Part shown: positions 6,942 through 13,625 of the stretch, piece after piece | Position numbering within the stretch: the stretch's first letter is position 1 | Layout of the letters: each line of letters opens with the position of its first letter | Source: CAYYYA01 sp964487895 | GTDB lineage: Bacteria; Patescibacteriota; Patescibacteriia; UBA1558; 2-01-FULL-52-15 | Length of the DNA stretch: 15,056 bases | Direction of reading: 5' to 3' | Assembly: GCA_964487895.1 (NCBI GenBank) | Contig: CAZASM010000024.1 | Coordinates: 1-15,056, forward strand | Made by a program: the position numbers and the translations under genes | Notes under the pieces: generated by a model | What the model was told of the DNA's origin: nothing | Databases searched by the model: none | Seen by the model: the letters and a program-made list of their open reading frames with translations, nothing else

Positions 6942-7835
6942 ATGCCTGTCAAAAGTCCCGAAGACCGCCAAGTAGATCGTGCCTTATTATACGCACGCAA
7001 TAAATTGCGTTTGCGTTTGGCTATTGCTTTGGTTTTATTTATTATTGGTGCGACGACAATCATCTTTACTGCGAATGGCTACTTTAATTATTTGTCTCAA
7101 TCTGGCGAGCTCTCACGTTCGATGAAGGAACTTTGGCAGGATCAATACAACTGGCCTCAGTTGCATCAGGCTAACGCACCCAAAGAGATTGTCTTGGATC
7201 GTGTCTACCTTTTCCCTCGAGGCAATAATACCTATGATTTAGCGGTGGAAGCTTTCAATCCTAATCCTCAGTGGGCTGTCACTTCGGTGCAGTTTCAATT
7301 TATCGCTGATAGTCAATCCGTTGCTGCAGGCAGTGGCTCGATCTTACCAGGAGAGAGGCGGTTATTGACGGTCTATGGCCAGAAGTCTGATACTCTGTTG
7401 CAAGTACCTAATACTGTTAATTTATTTAACTATCAGTGGCAGAAATTGCCCAATTGGACGGCTGATCAATGGTTATATCCACGGCCCGCACAATTTCAAG
7501 CTCGTCGCGTCGTGGACACTGGTGGCAAAGTTGCGGTTATACCTGCACGCGTTACCTGGTCGGCCACGAATAATACTGGTATTAACCTAGCAGTTGTCAG
7601 ATGGCAAGTAATTTTGCGTAGCGGTGGCTCAGTGGTGTATGCTGGTGAGTACCAGACGGAGAGAATAGCCGCAGGTGAATCGAGAGATTTGAGCTTAGCT
7701 GTGACTGATACTATCAGCCGAGTCGATGGTGTGGAAGTTCACCCAATCTATGATATGTTTAGCGGGTCTAATACTTTTGTGCCGTCCGTAGGACCCAATG
7801 GTGGCAATGTTGACCCTAGACCTGTGAGGCCTTAG
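6942..7835 (+). CDS. One-TM protein with extracellular beta-rich domains
   Basis: The product is 297 aa. A short basic cytoplasmic N-terminus (ARNKLRLR) precedes one TM helix at about residues 25-43 (LAIALVLFIIGATTIIF). The rest should lie outside the membrane. Two similar beta-rich stretches are visible, around RVYLFPRGNNTYDLAVEAFN and around PARVTWSATNNTGINLAVVR, resembling FxLYD-like or Ig-like modules by eye only. The tail is rich in Pro and Gly. No catalytic motif is seen. It lies directly upstream of rodA on the same strand but is separated from it by a repeat, so a shared role in envelope growth is only suggested by position. The start is fixed by the leaderless promoter at 6930. Confidence 0.66.
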   Translation: MPVKSPEDRQVDRALLYARNKLRLRLAIALVLFIIGATTIIFTANGYFNYLSQSGELSRSMKELWQDQYNWPQLHQANAPKEIVLDRVYLFPRGNNTYDLAVEAFNPNPQWAVTSVQFQFIADSQSVAAGSGSILPGERRLLTVYGQKSDTLLQVPNTVNLFNYQWQKLPNWTADQWLYPRPAQFQARRVVDTGGKVAVIPARVTWSATNNTGINLAVVRWQVILRSGGSVVYAGEYQTERIAAGESRDLSLAVTDTISRVDGVEVHPIYDMFSGSNTFVPSVGPNGGNVDPRPVRP

Positions 7836-7869
7836 AGTTATAAACCCGAAATTATATGGGTAGTACCTT

Positions 7870-7993
7870 TTGCGAGGCCGGCATCAAGCGGACGAAGCAA
7901 TCTAGTCAATACTAAATCTCAAGCTAGACTGCCACACACCATTCGCTTATGCTTCGGGTGTTCGCAGAAACCAGGTGGCGGGTGACGTTTCGT
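7870..7993 (+). repeat. Composite dispersed repeat family 2, copy 2
   Basis: Shares with copy 1, in the same order and orientation, TTGCGAG, CGAAGCAATCTAG (copy 1 CGAAGCAGTCT), CTAGACTGC, TCGCAGAAACCAGGTGGCGG (7962-7981) and CGTTTCG, followed by TTTAGAATTT. The middle differs: here it holds an ACACC..GGTGT hairpin instead of the copy 1 hairpins. It lies between the 6942 gene and rodA. Confidence 0.62.
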
Positions 7994-8034
7994 GTTTAGA
8001 ATTTAGAACTTAGATCTTCGAACTTTCTTTTTTT

Positions 8035-9129
8035 ATGTATTTCTGGTTCAAAAACCTGCGTTCCTTTGATTGGCTGCTGACGGCAGCGGTTTTATTTTTG
8101 ATTATCTTAGGCTTAGCGGTTATTTACGGTATTAGTTTGAATGATCCGGCTAGCAATTTTCAGCTGTTCAAAAAACAGTTACTTTTCGTTGGCATTGGTT
8201 TGCTTGGTTTTTTTGTTCTTGGTCAGGTGAACTATCGCTTATGGCAAACCTTAAGTAAATTAATTTATGCTGTTTTTGCTGTCATTCTCATAGGAGTTTT
8301 GCTTTTTGGAACCACAATCCGCGGAACGACTGGTTGGATTCAATTCGGTGGTTTCGGTATTCAACCTGTTGAGTTTGCTAAGATTAGTGTCATTATCTTT
8401 TTGGCGCAATATTTCAACCGCTTTGGGCGAGAGTTCTTTCTTTGGCGACATATTATCGTTAGCGGTTTAAGCGTAATGTTTATTGTTGGTTTAGTTTTGC
8501 TTCAGCCGGACCTTGGTTCGTCAATGGTCATGGTGGCCACATGGATTCTGATGCTGTTGATTGTCGGGGTGAAAAAATCTCATTTAGCTATCTTGTTCTC
8601 ACTATTTATCATTGCTTCGCTGATTGGTTGGTTTTTTGTTTTCAAAACATACCAAAAAGATCGTATCATGACCTTCATTAATCCTCAGTCTAATCCTTTG
8701 AATGAAGGATATAATGTGCGACAGGCAGTGATTGCTATTGGTTCCGGACAGCTTTGGGGCCGAGGCTTTGCCTTGGGTTCTCAGAGCCAGCTGCATTTTT
8801 TGCCTGAGCCAGAGACGGATTTCATCTTTGCTGTACTATCAGAAGAATTTGGTTTCGTTGGGGTGACACTTTTGTTGGCAGCGTATGCTTTGATTTTGTA
8901 TCGTTTAATTCGGCTGGCGAATAGGACTCGTGATAACTATGCTGCTTATTTTTGTCTGGGGTTGGCAGCCATGCTTTTGGTCCAGCTGTTTATCAATATT
9001 GGGATGAATATGGGTATCGCTCCTGTCACCGGTATCCCTTTACCTTTTATCAGTGCTGGCGGTAGCTCGATGATTGCTTTGTTGGTGGCTCTGGGCATGG
9101 TCAATAGCATCGCCATAGAAAGTAAGTAG
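8035..9129 (+). CDS. rodA: Peptidoglycan polymerase RodA (SEDS family)
   Basis: The product is 364 aa with about ten TM helices, the typical RodA length. SEDS proteins polymerise glycan strands from lipid II together with a class B penicillin-binding protein; RodA serves cell elongation and FtsW division. Visible family motifs are RGTTGWIQFGGFGIQPVEFAK (starting near residue 96; usual form QPSE), QPDLGSS (157-163), FLPEPETDFIFAV with the family's essential aspartate at D262, and NIGMNMGIAPVTGIPLPFIS (321-340). The last normally continues YGGSS; here it reads AGGSS. The QPDLG and LPE..TDFIF motifs favour RodA over FtsW. No Shine-Dalgarno site precedes ATG 8035 (a T-rich tract is there), and no clear promoter was seen between the repeat and the start. 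No class B penicillin-binding protein gene is in the window. Confidence 0.92.
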   Translation: MYFWFKNLRSFDWLLTAAVLFLIILGLAVIYGISLNDPASNFQLFKKQLLFVGIGLLGFFVLGQVNYRLWQTLSKLIYAVFAVILIGVLLFGTTIRGTTGWIQFGGFGIQPVEFAKISVIIFLAQYFNRFGREFFLWRHIIVSGLSVMFIVGLVLLQPDLGSSMVMVATWILMLLIVGVKKSHLAILFSLFIIASLIGWFFVFKTYQKDRIMTFINPQSNPLNEGYNVRQAVIAIGSGQLWGRGFALGSQSQLHFLPEPETDFIFAVLSEEFGFVGVTLLLAAYALILYRLIRLANRTRDNYAAYFCLGLAAMLLVQLFINIGMNMGIAPVTGIPLPFISAGGSSMIALLVALGMVNSIAIESK

Positions 9130-9212
9130 GGATAGCCTAAAGCCTGCTTGACATGTTCAGTAAAAAATGATTAACTACAGGTCACGATTTATCAATAAAT
9201 TCTCGTAATTTC

Positions 9213-9905
9213 ATGGAATACATCCTAAAAGCTGAAGCCCGGACCCTTGGTACTGCCGGTGAATTGAAGGCTTTACGCAAGAGCAACAGAGTACCAATTG
9301 CTGTCTATGGTAAGGGTATCCCAACCCAACATCTCGTGGTGAATAACCTCGAGTTTACTCGTGTGATGAAAGCTGCTGGTGAAAGTAGTTTGATTACCCT
9401 TGAGGTAGCTGGTAAGCCTGCTATTAACGTTTTATTAAAAGAAGTACAGCTACATCCAGTGAAAGACACTATTCTTCACGGTGATCTCTACCAGATTGAT
9501 ATGAATGTCGAAGTAGAGGCTGAAGTGAAATTAGTTTTCGTTGGTGAAGCTCCAGCTGTCAAAGAAAAAGGTGGTAACTTGGTGACTACGATGGACCACT
9601 TGAAGATTAAATGTTTACCAAAAGATTTACCTCACGAGATTAGTATTGATCTGACAACTTTGGTCGAGTTTGGCGACAATATTACTGTTGGTTCGTTGAC
9701 CTTACCTTCAGGCGTCAAAGTAGAAGACGATCCATCTGCAACTATTGCCTCTGTCGCTGCGGTCAAAGAAGAGAAGTTGGATGCTACAGCTGCTCCTGAA
9801 GTAGTTATCGCTGAAGCTCAGAAACAAGGACCAGAAGTTCCAGTATCAACCGCTGATGATAAGCAGACTGGTGATAAGGGTGGTAAGAAAGAGGAGAAAA
9901 AGTAG
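9213..9905 (+). CDS. rplY: 50S ribosomal protein bL25 (Ctc/TL5 form)
   Basis: The product is 230 aa, the long two-domain form. The N-terminal 5S-rRNA-binding L25 domain (about residues 1-92) has the typical RKSNRVPIAVYGKG and HPVKDTILHGDLYQI. The C-terminal TL5 beta domain (about 95-185) has VEVEVKLV-like strands, LPKDLPHEISIDLTTL and VGSLTLPSGVKV. A Lys/Glu-rich tail of about 45 residues ends GGKKEEKK. It binds 5S rRNA in the central protuberance of the large subunit. ATG 9213 gives the usual MEYILKAEAR start. No Shine-Dalgarno site is present; a TTGACA at 9148-9153 could belong to its promoter, but no good -10 pairs with it. Two hairpin terminators follow. Confidence 0.93.
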   Translation: MEYILKAEARTLGTAGELKALRKSNRVPIAVYGKGIPTQHLVVNNLEFTRVMKAAGESSLITLEVAGKPAINVLLKEVQLHPVKDTILHGDLYQIDMNVEVEAEVKLVFVGEAPAVKEKGGNLVTTMDHLKIKCLPKDLPHEISIDLTTLVEFGDNITVGSLTLPSGVKVEDDPSATIASVAAVKEEKLDATAAPEVVIAEAQKQGPEVPVSTADDKQTGDKGGKKEEKK

Positions 9906-9924
9906 TTTAGTAGGCATGTAGGCA

Positions 9925-9949
9925 GTAGGGACATGTCGAGACTTGTCCC
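9925..9949 (+). repeat. Dispersed palindrome family 1, copy B
   Basis: GTA followed by GGGACATGTC-GA-GACTTGTCCC (9928-9949), a 10-bp inverted repeat with one mismatch. It shares the GTAGGGACA..GTC core with the copies at 6239 and 13626. It lies just after the bL25 stop codon. Confidence 0.65.
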
Positions 9950-9976
9950 GTTTCAGAAGTAATATATAATTTAAGG

Positions 9977-10002
9977 CCGGTGGTGCAAACTGCCGGTTTT
10001 TT
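9977..10002 (+). terminator. Rho-independent terminator of rplY
   Basis: CCGGTGGT-GCAA-ACTGCCGG (9977-9996) is an 8-bp stem with two G-T pairs and a GNRA tetraloop, followed by TTTTTT (9997-10002). It is well placed 70 nt after the bL25 stop. Confidence 0.8.
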
Positions 10003-10024
10003 AGTTTTAATAAATTAGAGCAAA

Positions 10025-10080
10025 AGAAAAACGCCGCGCTCTATCGATGTTCCGATAGGTGCGCGGCGTCGTGTTTTTTT
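10025..10080. terminator. Strong bidirectional terminator, left edge of cassette
   Basis: ACGCCGCGC (10031-10039) pairs with GCGCGGCGT (10061-10069), and CTATCG (10041-10046) with CGATAG (10053-10058), giving about 15 bp. On the plus strand CGTGTTTTTTT follows; on the minus strand TTTTTCTTTT follows. It terminates the leftward gene at 10088 and backs up the bL25 terminator. Confidence 0.85.
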
Positions 10081-10087
10081 GATCGGG

Positions 10088-10477
10088 TTATTGGGATTGG
10101 CCGATGATGAACTTCTCGGCCGCCCATTTCCACTGGATGGTTCCGAGCTTGTAGATCTCGGTGAACTTCGTGGCAATATTGGTCTTGGGACAGATGTGGC
10201 TGCCGGCTGGCGACAGATCGTAGCTCCAGTAGTGAACGGAGCCGTTGTCCATCACATGGGCGATGGCGACGATCCTGCCATCATTACCGCAGAGCAAATC
10301 GCCGACCTGCAGGCTGTCCACCTCGGCCTGCGTGATGCCGCCGGTGGAGTTGATGGTTGCCTGTGCTGGATGAGGCTGATGGCTGAAGCTCTGATACAAT
10401 CCGCCGATGAGGGCGATAGCTATCATCGCTCCACAGGCGATGACGACGTATCTCTCAGGCCGGGTCAGATTCATCAT
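10088..10477 (-). CDS. Unknown one-TM protein, exported domain (cassette gene 1)
   Basis: The product is 129 aa from ATG 10477. This start is chosen because AGAAAGGAGAAAG directly precedes it, a textbook Shine-Dalgarno site; the frame is open upstream to 10552 but without such a signal. A TM helix spans about residues 11-29 (VVIACGAMIAIALIGGLY). The rest should be outside and contains LQVGDLLCGNDGRIVAIAHV and VHYWSYDL, a pattern suggesting a small beta barrel. C63 and C96 could form a disulfide. No family is recognised. The gene is visibly more GC-rich than its neighbours, has its own near-consensus promoter, and ends at a strong terminator, so it is likely expressed alone. Foreign origin is inferred, not shown. 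Confidence 0.6.
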   Translation of the reverse strand: MMNLTRPERYVVIACGAMIAIALIGGLYQSFSHQPHPAQATINSTGGITQAEVDSLQVGDLLCGNDGRIVAIAHVMDNGSVHYWSYDLSPAGSHICPKTNIATKFTEIYKLGTIQWKWAAEKFIIGQSQ

Positions 10478-10579
10478 CTTTCTCCTTTCTGCCAGCGGCA
10501 GAGCTGGGGGTGGTAAGACAGAAATCGCAGTTTGATTAGTCAAGGTGCGCATCTGGCTGGGTTTAGCCAGTGATTCAAG

Positions 10580-10608
10580 TTTATATCATATTATTGTAAT
10601 ATTGTCAA
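10580..10608 (-). promoter_or_regulatory. Near-consensus promoter of cassette gene 1
   Basis: TTGACA (10608-10603), a 17-nt spacer and TATAAA (10585-10580) on the minus strand. The spacer is almost filled by an AT-rich palindrome ATATTA-TTG-TAATAT (10588-10602). The leader is about 95 nt and begins with a CTGGCT/AGCCAG hairpin (10570-10553). Confidence 0.75.
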
Positions 10609-10648
10609 GTAAACTGTCAGAAGCTCGTTTATTACATAGTAATCTCGA

Positions 10649-10677
10649 TTGACAACCTATAGTATTTATAGTATCTT
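10649..10677 (+). promoter_or_regulatory. Promoter of cassette genes 2 and 3
   Basis: TTGACA (10649-10654), a 17-nt spacer and TATCTT (10672-10677), diverging from the promoter at 10580-10608. TATAGTATTTATAGTATC in the spacer is a short tandem repeat that could give alternative -10 boxes. An ATTAC-ATA-GTAAT palindrome (10631-10643) lies between the two -35 boxes, where a shared operator could sit. Confidence 0.62.
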
Positions 10678-10764
10678 CAACAATCTTTCAGAGGTGTGTC
10701 GGTCAGAGTTGCCATCGTGGCAAGCTGCTGGATCTGATACGGCTGAAAGCAGGAGGATAGTGCT

Positions 10765-11178
10765 ATGTTGCTCTTTGCCTATGAAAGTGAAGGAGTGGAC
10801 AAGATTCCACTTCATAAACTCGTCAGCGATTTCCGACTGTGGAGATCTGAGCTGACAAAAAAGCGTTTAGCTGTAGTTTCTACAGCCGAGGCGGCAGTCA
10901 TGGCTCAGTTTTCTCTACCCTTTACGTCTAAGTCCTCTTCGCCTAAAAATGGTGACGAAGCTTTTCTTCACCGGAGCTATGAGATTCAGACCATTGATCA
11001 GGCTCAGCAGGAAGCTCGATTATTGACTGATCGGTTCATGTTTCTGTCTTTCGATGAGAAGCTTGTGATGGGTTGTGGTGGTATTTATCTCGCTTTTATT
11101 GATCGCAATAAAGGGAGGTATGATCTGCACATCCGAGCCACACTGAGTGGCGCAGGACTGCTCAAGGAACAGAGCTGA
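10765..11178 (+). CDS. Unknown soluble protein (cassette gene 2)
   Basis: The product is 137 aa. A perfect AGGAGG (10751-10756) lies 8 nt before ATG 10765, fixing the start. No signal peptide, membrane helix or known family is recognised. The N-terminus MLLFAYESEGVDKIPLHKLV may form strand-helix, and a stretch near residues 73-101 (IQTIDQAQQEARLLTDRFMF) looks helical. There is one cysteine (VMGCGG, C104). It ends in TGA and is followed after 44 nt by cassette gene 3, so the two likely form an operon. Its roughly 80-nt leader contains a TTGCCA-TCG-TGGCAA hairpin (10709-10723). The open frame starting at 10649 in another phase is judged a shadow. Function cannot be given. Confidence 0.58.
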   Translation: MLLFAYESEGVDKIPLHKLVSDFRLWRSELTKKRLAVVSTAEAAVMAQFSLPFTSKSSSPKNGDEAFLHRSYEIQTIDQAQQEARLLTDRFMFLSFDEKLVMGCGGIYLAFIDRNKGRYDLHIRATLSGAGLLKEQS

Positions 11179-11222
11179 ATCAAGCTTCACACTGCTCACC
11201 AACTACCGACTAAGGAGTTTCA

Positions 11223-11582
11223 ATGCTGACCTTCACTGCCAAAGGAAAAGCCACTGTCGATGATGCTGACCTGAACTGGCTCCATGACTGCCTGAAAGAC
11301 ATTCGTGCTCATTGGCTCGAGCGGAAGATGAAGGAAGGGAAGTTGGGTCAGACAATCTACCTCGATATCAAGTTCGGCTTCTTCTGCCCCTATACTGAAG
11401 CTGACGCTATCACGCGAGGACTGCTTGATCAGCAATCAGACATACTTCAGCAACGTTTCCGACCGATGTTGCATCAGGACGAGAGGCTCGTTCTCAACCC
11501 TGCGGCACATGAATTTGTCGACCTGCCCAATCAGGAAAGCGACATGTGGGTCGCAATGACCTACTCACGTCCTGTCCGCTGA
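11223..11582 (+). CDS. Unknown soluble protein (cassette gene 3)
   Basis: The product is 119 aa. TAAGGAG (ending 11217) lies 5 nt before ATG 11223, a strong Shine-Dalgarno site. No membrane segment is present. The first half has a helix-like WLHDCLKDIRAHWLERKMKE, followed by a strand-like TIYLDIKFGFFCPY. Cysteines are at 23 and 55. No family is recognised. It shares with cassette gene 2 the strand, the TGA stop and the ribosome-site style, so coexpression is likely. A frame on the opposite strand overlaps it but lacks a ribosome site. The next feature is the hairpin at 11632-11661, which could also stop this operon weakly on the plus strand. Confidence 0.57.
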   Translation: MLTFTAKGKATVDDADLNWLHDCLKDIRAHWLERKMKEGKLGQTIYLDIKFGFFCPYTEADAITRGLLDQQSDILQQRFRPMLHQDERLVLNPAAHEFVDLPNQESDMWVAMTYSRPVR

Positions 11583-11627
11583 TCGACATCATGTCGCTCA
11601 TGACTGCCCCGTACATCAGTGAAGTAC

Positions 11628-11661
11628 AAAAAACAGCCCGTGGGAAATCCTACGGGCTGTT
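11628..11661 (-). terminator. Terminator of prfA-prmC, right edge of cassette
   Basis: AACAGCCCGT (11632-11641) and ACGGGCTGTT (11652-11661) are perfect 10-bp arms, extended inward by GGG/CCT around an AAAT loop. On the minus strand a run of six T follows (11633-11628), suiting prmC. On the plus strand only TTAAAAT follows, so rightward termination is weaker. Confidence 0.83.
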
Positions 11662-11684
11662 AAAATATACCTTTGTTTGCAGGC

Positions 11685-11700
11685 GGTCAGCTAGCTGACC
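11685..11700. repeat. Perfect 16-bp palindrome after prmC
   Basis: GGTCAGCTAGCTGACC is fully self-complementary. A second one, CGAGCT-C-AGCTCG (11711-11723), follows. Both lie between the prmC stop codon (11728) and its terminator. Their role is unknown: protein-binding site, RNA-processing hairpin or chance. Confidence 0.5.
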
Positions 11701-11727
11701 ACAATTGCTTCGAGCTCAGCTCGACGC

Positions 11728-12576
11728 CTACTGATGGTCTGTGATAATTTTGATTAACCGCGTCCTACCGCTCAAATCGGTTATATATTCAATCACCGCA
11801 GTAGGAAATACCGCTTTTATGTCCTCGTCTAGCAGATGTTCCTGACTTGGATCGATTTCAAATAATATTACACTGCCGTTTGCGAGATAGGGTGGCAGTT
11901 GAGATAGTAATTGCTGATAATAGTGTAACCCTTGCTTACCACCGTAGAGAGCTAGTTCTGGTTCAGATTGGATTGATGGTTCTTGCATTTGCTCACCAGT
12001 CAGATACGGAAGATTAGCGATTATTAGGTCAAACTTCTGCGATGGTACTGACTGAAGTAAATTTGAGCTGTGCCAATTGATAGTTGTAAGATTAAAGTTG
12101 ACAGCGTTTTGTTGGGCAATAGACAGGGCCTGCGGTGAAATATCGGTAGCGTAATAGTGGAATTTGTTTTGAGTTTCTAAAGCGATAGTAATAATTAAGC
12201 AACCACTACCAGTGCCCACATCTAAGACAGAGGCGCTGGTTTTGCCTGCTAAGAATTTTTTTGCTTCATCAATAATGATTTCACTATCAGGGCGGGGGAT
12301 AAGAACATTAGGTGTTACTTTGAATGTCCGGCCGTAGAAATCTTTTTGGCCAATAATATAAGCTATAGGCTCATTAGCTAAACGACGCTGGAGGAGCTTT
12401 TCTGCCTGTGTATTCTGCTCATTGGTTAGCTCTTGTTCTGGATGAGCTAAAATATCGGCTTTAGCTAATTGCAAAACAAAGCCCAGCAAAATCTCGGCTT
12501 CATTGGTATCAAATCCTTTAGATTGTAAGAGTGAGGCGGCGTTATTCAGCCACTTCTTCACTGTCTGTGATGCCAT
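11728..12576 (-). CDS. prmC: Release factor glutamine N5-methyltransferase
   Basis: The product is 282 aa from ATG 12576. PrmC (HemK) uses S-adenosylmethionine to methylate the glutamine of the GGQ motif in release factors. Visible features are the family hinge motif EPIAYIIGQKDFYGRTFKVT (69-88), VLIPRPDSE (91-99), the SAM-binding VLDVGTGSGC (117-126), ATDISPQAL (143-151) and, at the active site, ANLPYLT with N188-L-P-Y191. The usual form is NPPY; the second residue here is Leu while Asn and Tyr are kept. EPSIQSEPELALYGGKQGL follows as expected. The start overlaps the end of prfA by 35 nt, implying translational coupling; a TTG at 12603 is a less likely alternative start. A strong terminator follows. 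The identity is secure; the substitution's effect is unknown. Confidence 0.93.
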   Translation of the reverse strand: MASQTVKKWLNNAASLLQSKGFDTNEAEILLGFVLQLAKADILAHPEQELTNEQNTQAEKLLQRRLANEPIAYIIGQKDFYGRTFKVTPNVLIPRPDSEIIIDEAKKFLAGKTSASVLDVGTGSGCLIITIALETQNKFHYYATDISPQALSIAQQNAVNFNLTTINWHSSNLLQSVPSQKFDLIIANLPYLTGEQMQEPSIQSEPELALYGGKQGLHYYQQLLSQLPPYLANGSVILFEIDPSQEHLLDEDIKAVFPTAVIEYITDLSGRTRLIKIITDHQ

Positions 12577-13615
12577 GTCGGTCTGCGTATTGGAGCGCGG
12601 CAATTAGTTCATCGAGGCCACCGTCCATGATTAACGGTAAATTATGTGCGGTGTATTTAATTCGGTGGTCAGTTAATCTATCTTGAGGGAAGTTATAAGT
12701 TCTAATCTTTTCACTGCGGTCGCCACTGCCGATCTGGCTATTACGCGCTTCTGAACGTTCACGATGGAGCTTTTCCTGTTGAACTGCCAACAGACGGGTA
12801 CGCATAACCTGCAGAGCTTTCAGCCTATTTTGCTGTTGCGATTTCTCATCCTGACAGGTGACGATAGTATTAGTCGGGATATGGACGACACGGACGGCAG
12901 AATAGGTAGTGTTGACCGACTGCCCGCCATTGCCACCAGCCATGAAGGTATCAATGCGTAAGTCTTGGGGTCGGAGTTCGATATCAGCTTCTTCGGCTTC
13001 TGGTAAGACTGCCACGGTTGCTGTAGACGTATGGACACGACCAGCTTTCTCCGTCTCAGGTACACGTTGAACACGATGGACACCTGATTCAAATTTGAGC
13101 TGTTTATAGACTTTATCGCCTTTAATTTCCACGATAATTTCTTTGAAACCACCAAGTTCGGTTCTGCTGGAGCTGATACTGGAAATTTTCCAGCCTTTGA
13201 CATCAGCGTAGCGGGAGTACATGCGGAAAAGTTCACCAGCAAAAAGGGCCGATTCATCACCACCAGTACCGGCGCGGATTTCCATAATAATATTTTTGCT
13301 ATCGTTAGGATCAGCTGGATTGATGATTTCTTGCCATTTTTCTTCCTCTGTTGCTAGTTGTGCCCGTAGGCTGGATACTTCTTCTTGAGTCATAGAGAGC
13401 ATCTCTTCGTCGGTTTCTTTTAGCAGCATTTTTTCGGTACGATCAAGATCAGCCGTCAGTTTGTTGACACGTTCAGCTTGTTCGACGGTCAGACGAGCTT
13501 CGTTATAGCCTTTGGCTACTGACTGCATTTTATTGCGATCACTAGTAACTTCTGGCAGTTGCATTTGTGCTGCTAGCTCGTCGGCTTTGGTTTTGAGTGG
13601 GATTAGGTCGATCAT
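12542..13615 (-). CDS. prfA: Peptide chain release factor 1
   Basis: The product is 357 aa from ATG 13615 (MIDLIPLKTK), matching the usual RF1 length. It reads UAA and UAG and triggers peptide release on the ribosome. The N-terminal part (about 1-105) is helical coiled coil. EIRAGTGGDESALFAGELFR opens the core. The stop-recognition PxT motif is P186-E-T188 (HRVQRVPETEKAGR) and the catalytic motif is G230-G-Q232 (GGNGGQSVNTT). CQDEKSQQQN supports the class-I family, and PxT identifies RF1 rather than RF2. The frame is open upstream to 13651, but those 12 residues would be encoded by a dispersed palindrome and lie outside the family's start, so ATG 13615 is used. No Shine-Dalgarno site is present. 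It is followed by prmC, whose product modifies this protein. Confidence 0.96.
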   Translation of the reverse strand: MIDLIPLKTKADELAAQMQLPEVTSDRNKMQSVAKGYNEARLTVEQAERVNKLTADLDRTEKMLLKETDEEMLSMTQEEVSSLRAQLATEEEKWQEIINPADPNDSKNIIMEIRAGTGGDESALFAGELFRMYSRYADVKGWKISSISSSRTELGGFKEIIVEIKGDKVYKQLKFESGVHRVQRVPETEKAGRVHTSTATVAVLPEAEEADIELRPQDLRIDTFMAGGNGGQSVNTTYSAVRVVHIPTNTIVTCQDEKSQQQNRLKALQVMRTRLLAVQQEKLHRERSEARNSQIGSGDRSEKIRTYNFPQDRLTDHRIKYTAHNLPLIMDGGLDELIAALQYADRHGITDSEEVAE

Positions 13616-13625
13616 ATGATGTTCT

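Noticed and set aside
6239..7993. CRISPR array or tandem-repeat locus
   Set aside because: The repeats are few, unequal and far apart, with no regular spacer length and no cas genes.
9943..9970. TTGTCC-16-TATAAT promoter, suggesting a small RNA after rplY
   Set aside because: A transcript would start at the first base of the rplY terminator hairpin and end about 25 nt later. The box is better explained as AT-rich sequence before the terminator.
10079..10516. Plus-strand open frame of 145 codons
   Set aside because: It lies antisense to cassette gene 1, which has a perfect Shine-Dalgarno site, a near-consensus promoter, a TM helix and its own terminator. The plus-strand frame starts inside the terminator and lacks a ribosome site.
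10649..10855. Plus-strand open frame of 68 codons upstream of cassette gene 2
   Set aside because: It starts with a TTG that is the -35 box itself, has no ribosome site, and overlaps the well-signalled start at 10765.
11220..11435. Minus-strand open frame opposite cassette gene 3
   Set aside because: It has no ribosome site or promoter, while the plus-strand gene has a strong Shine-Dalgarno site and fits the operon.
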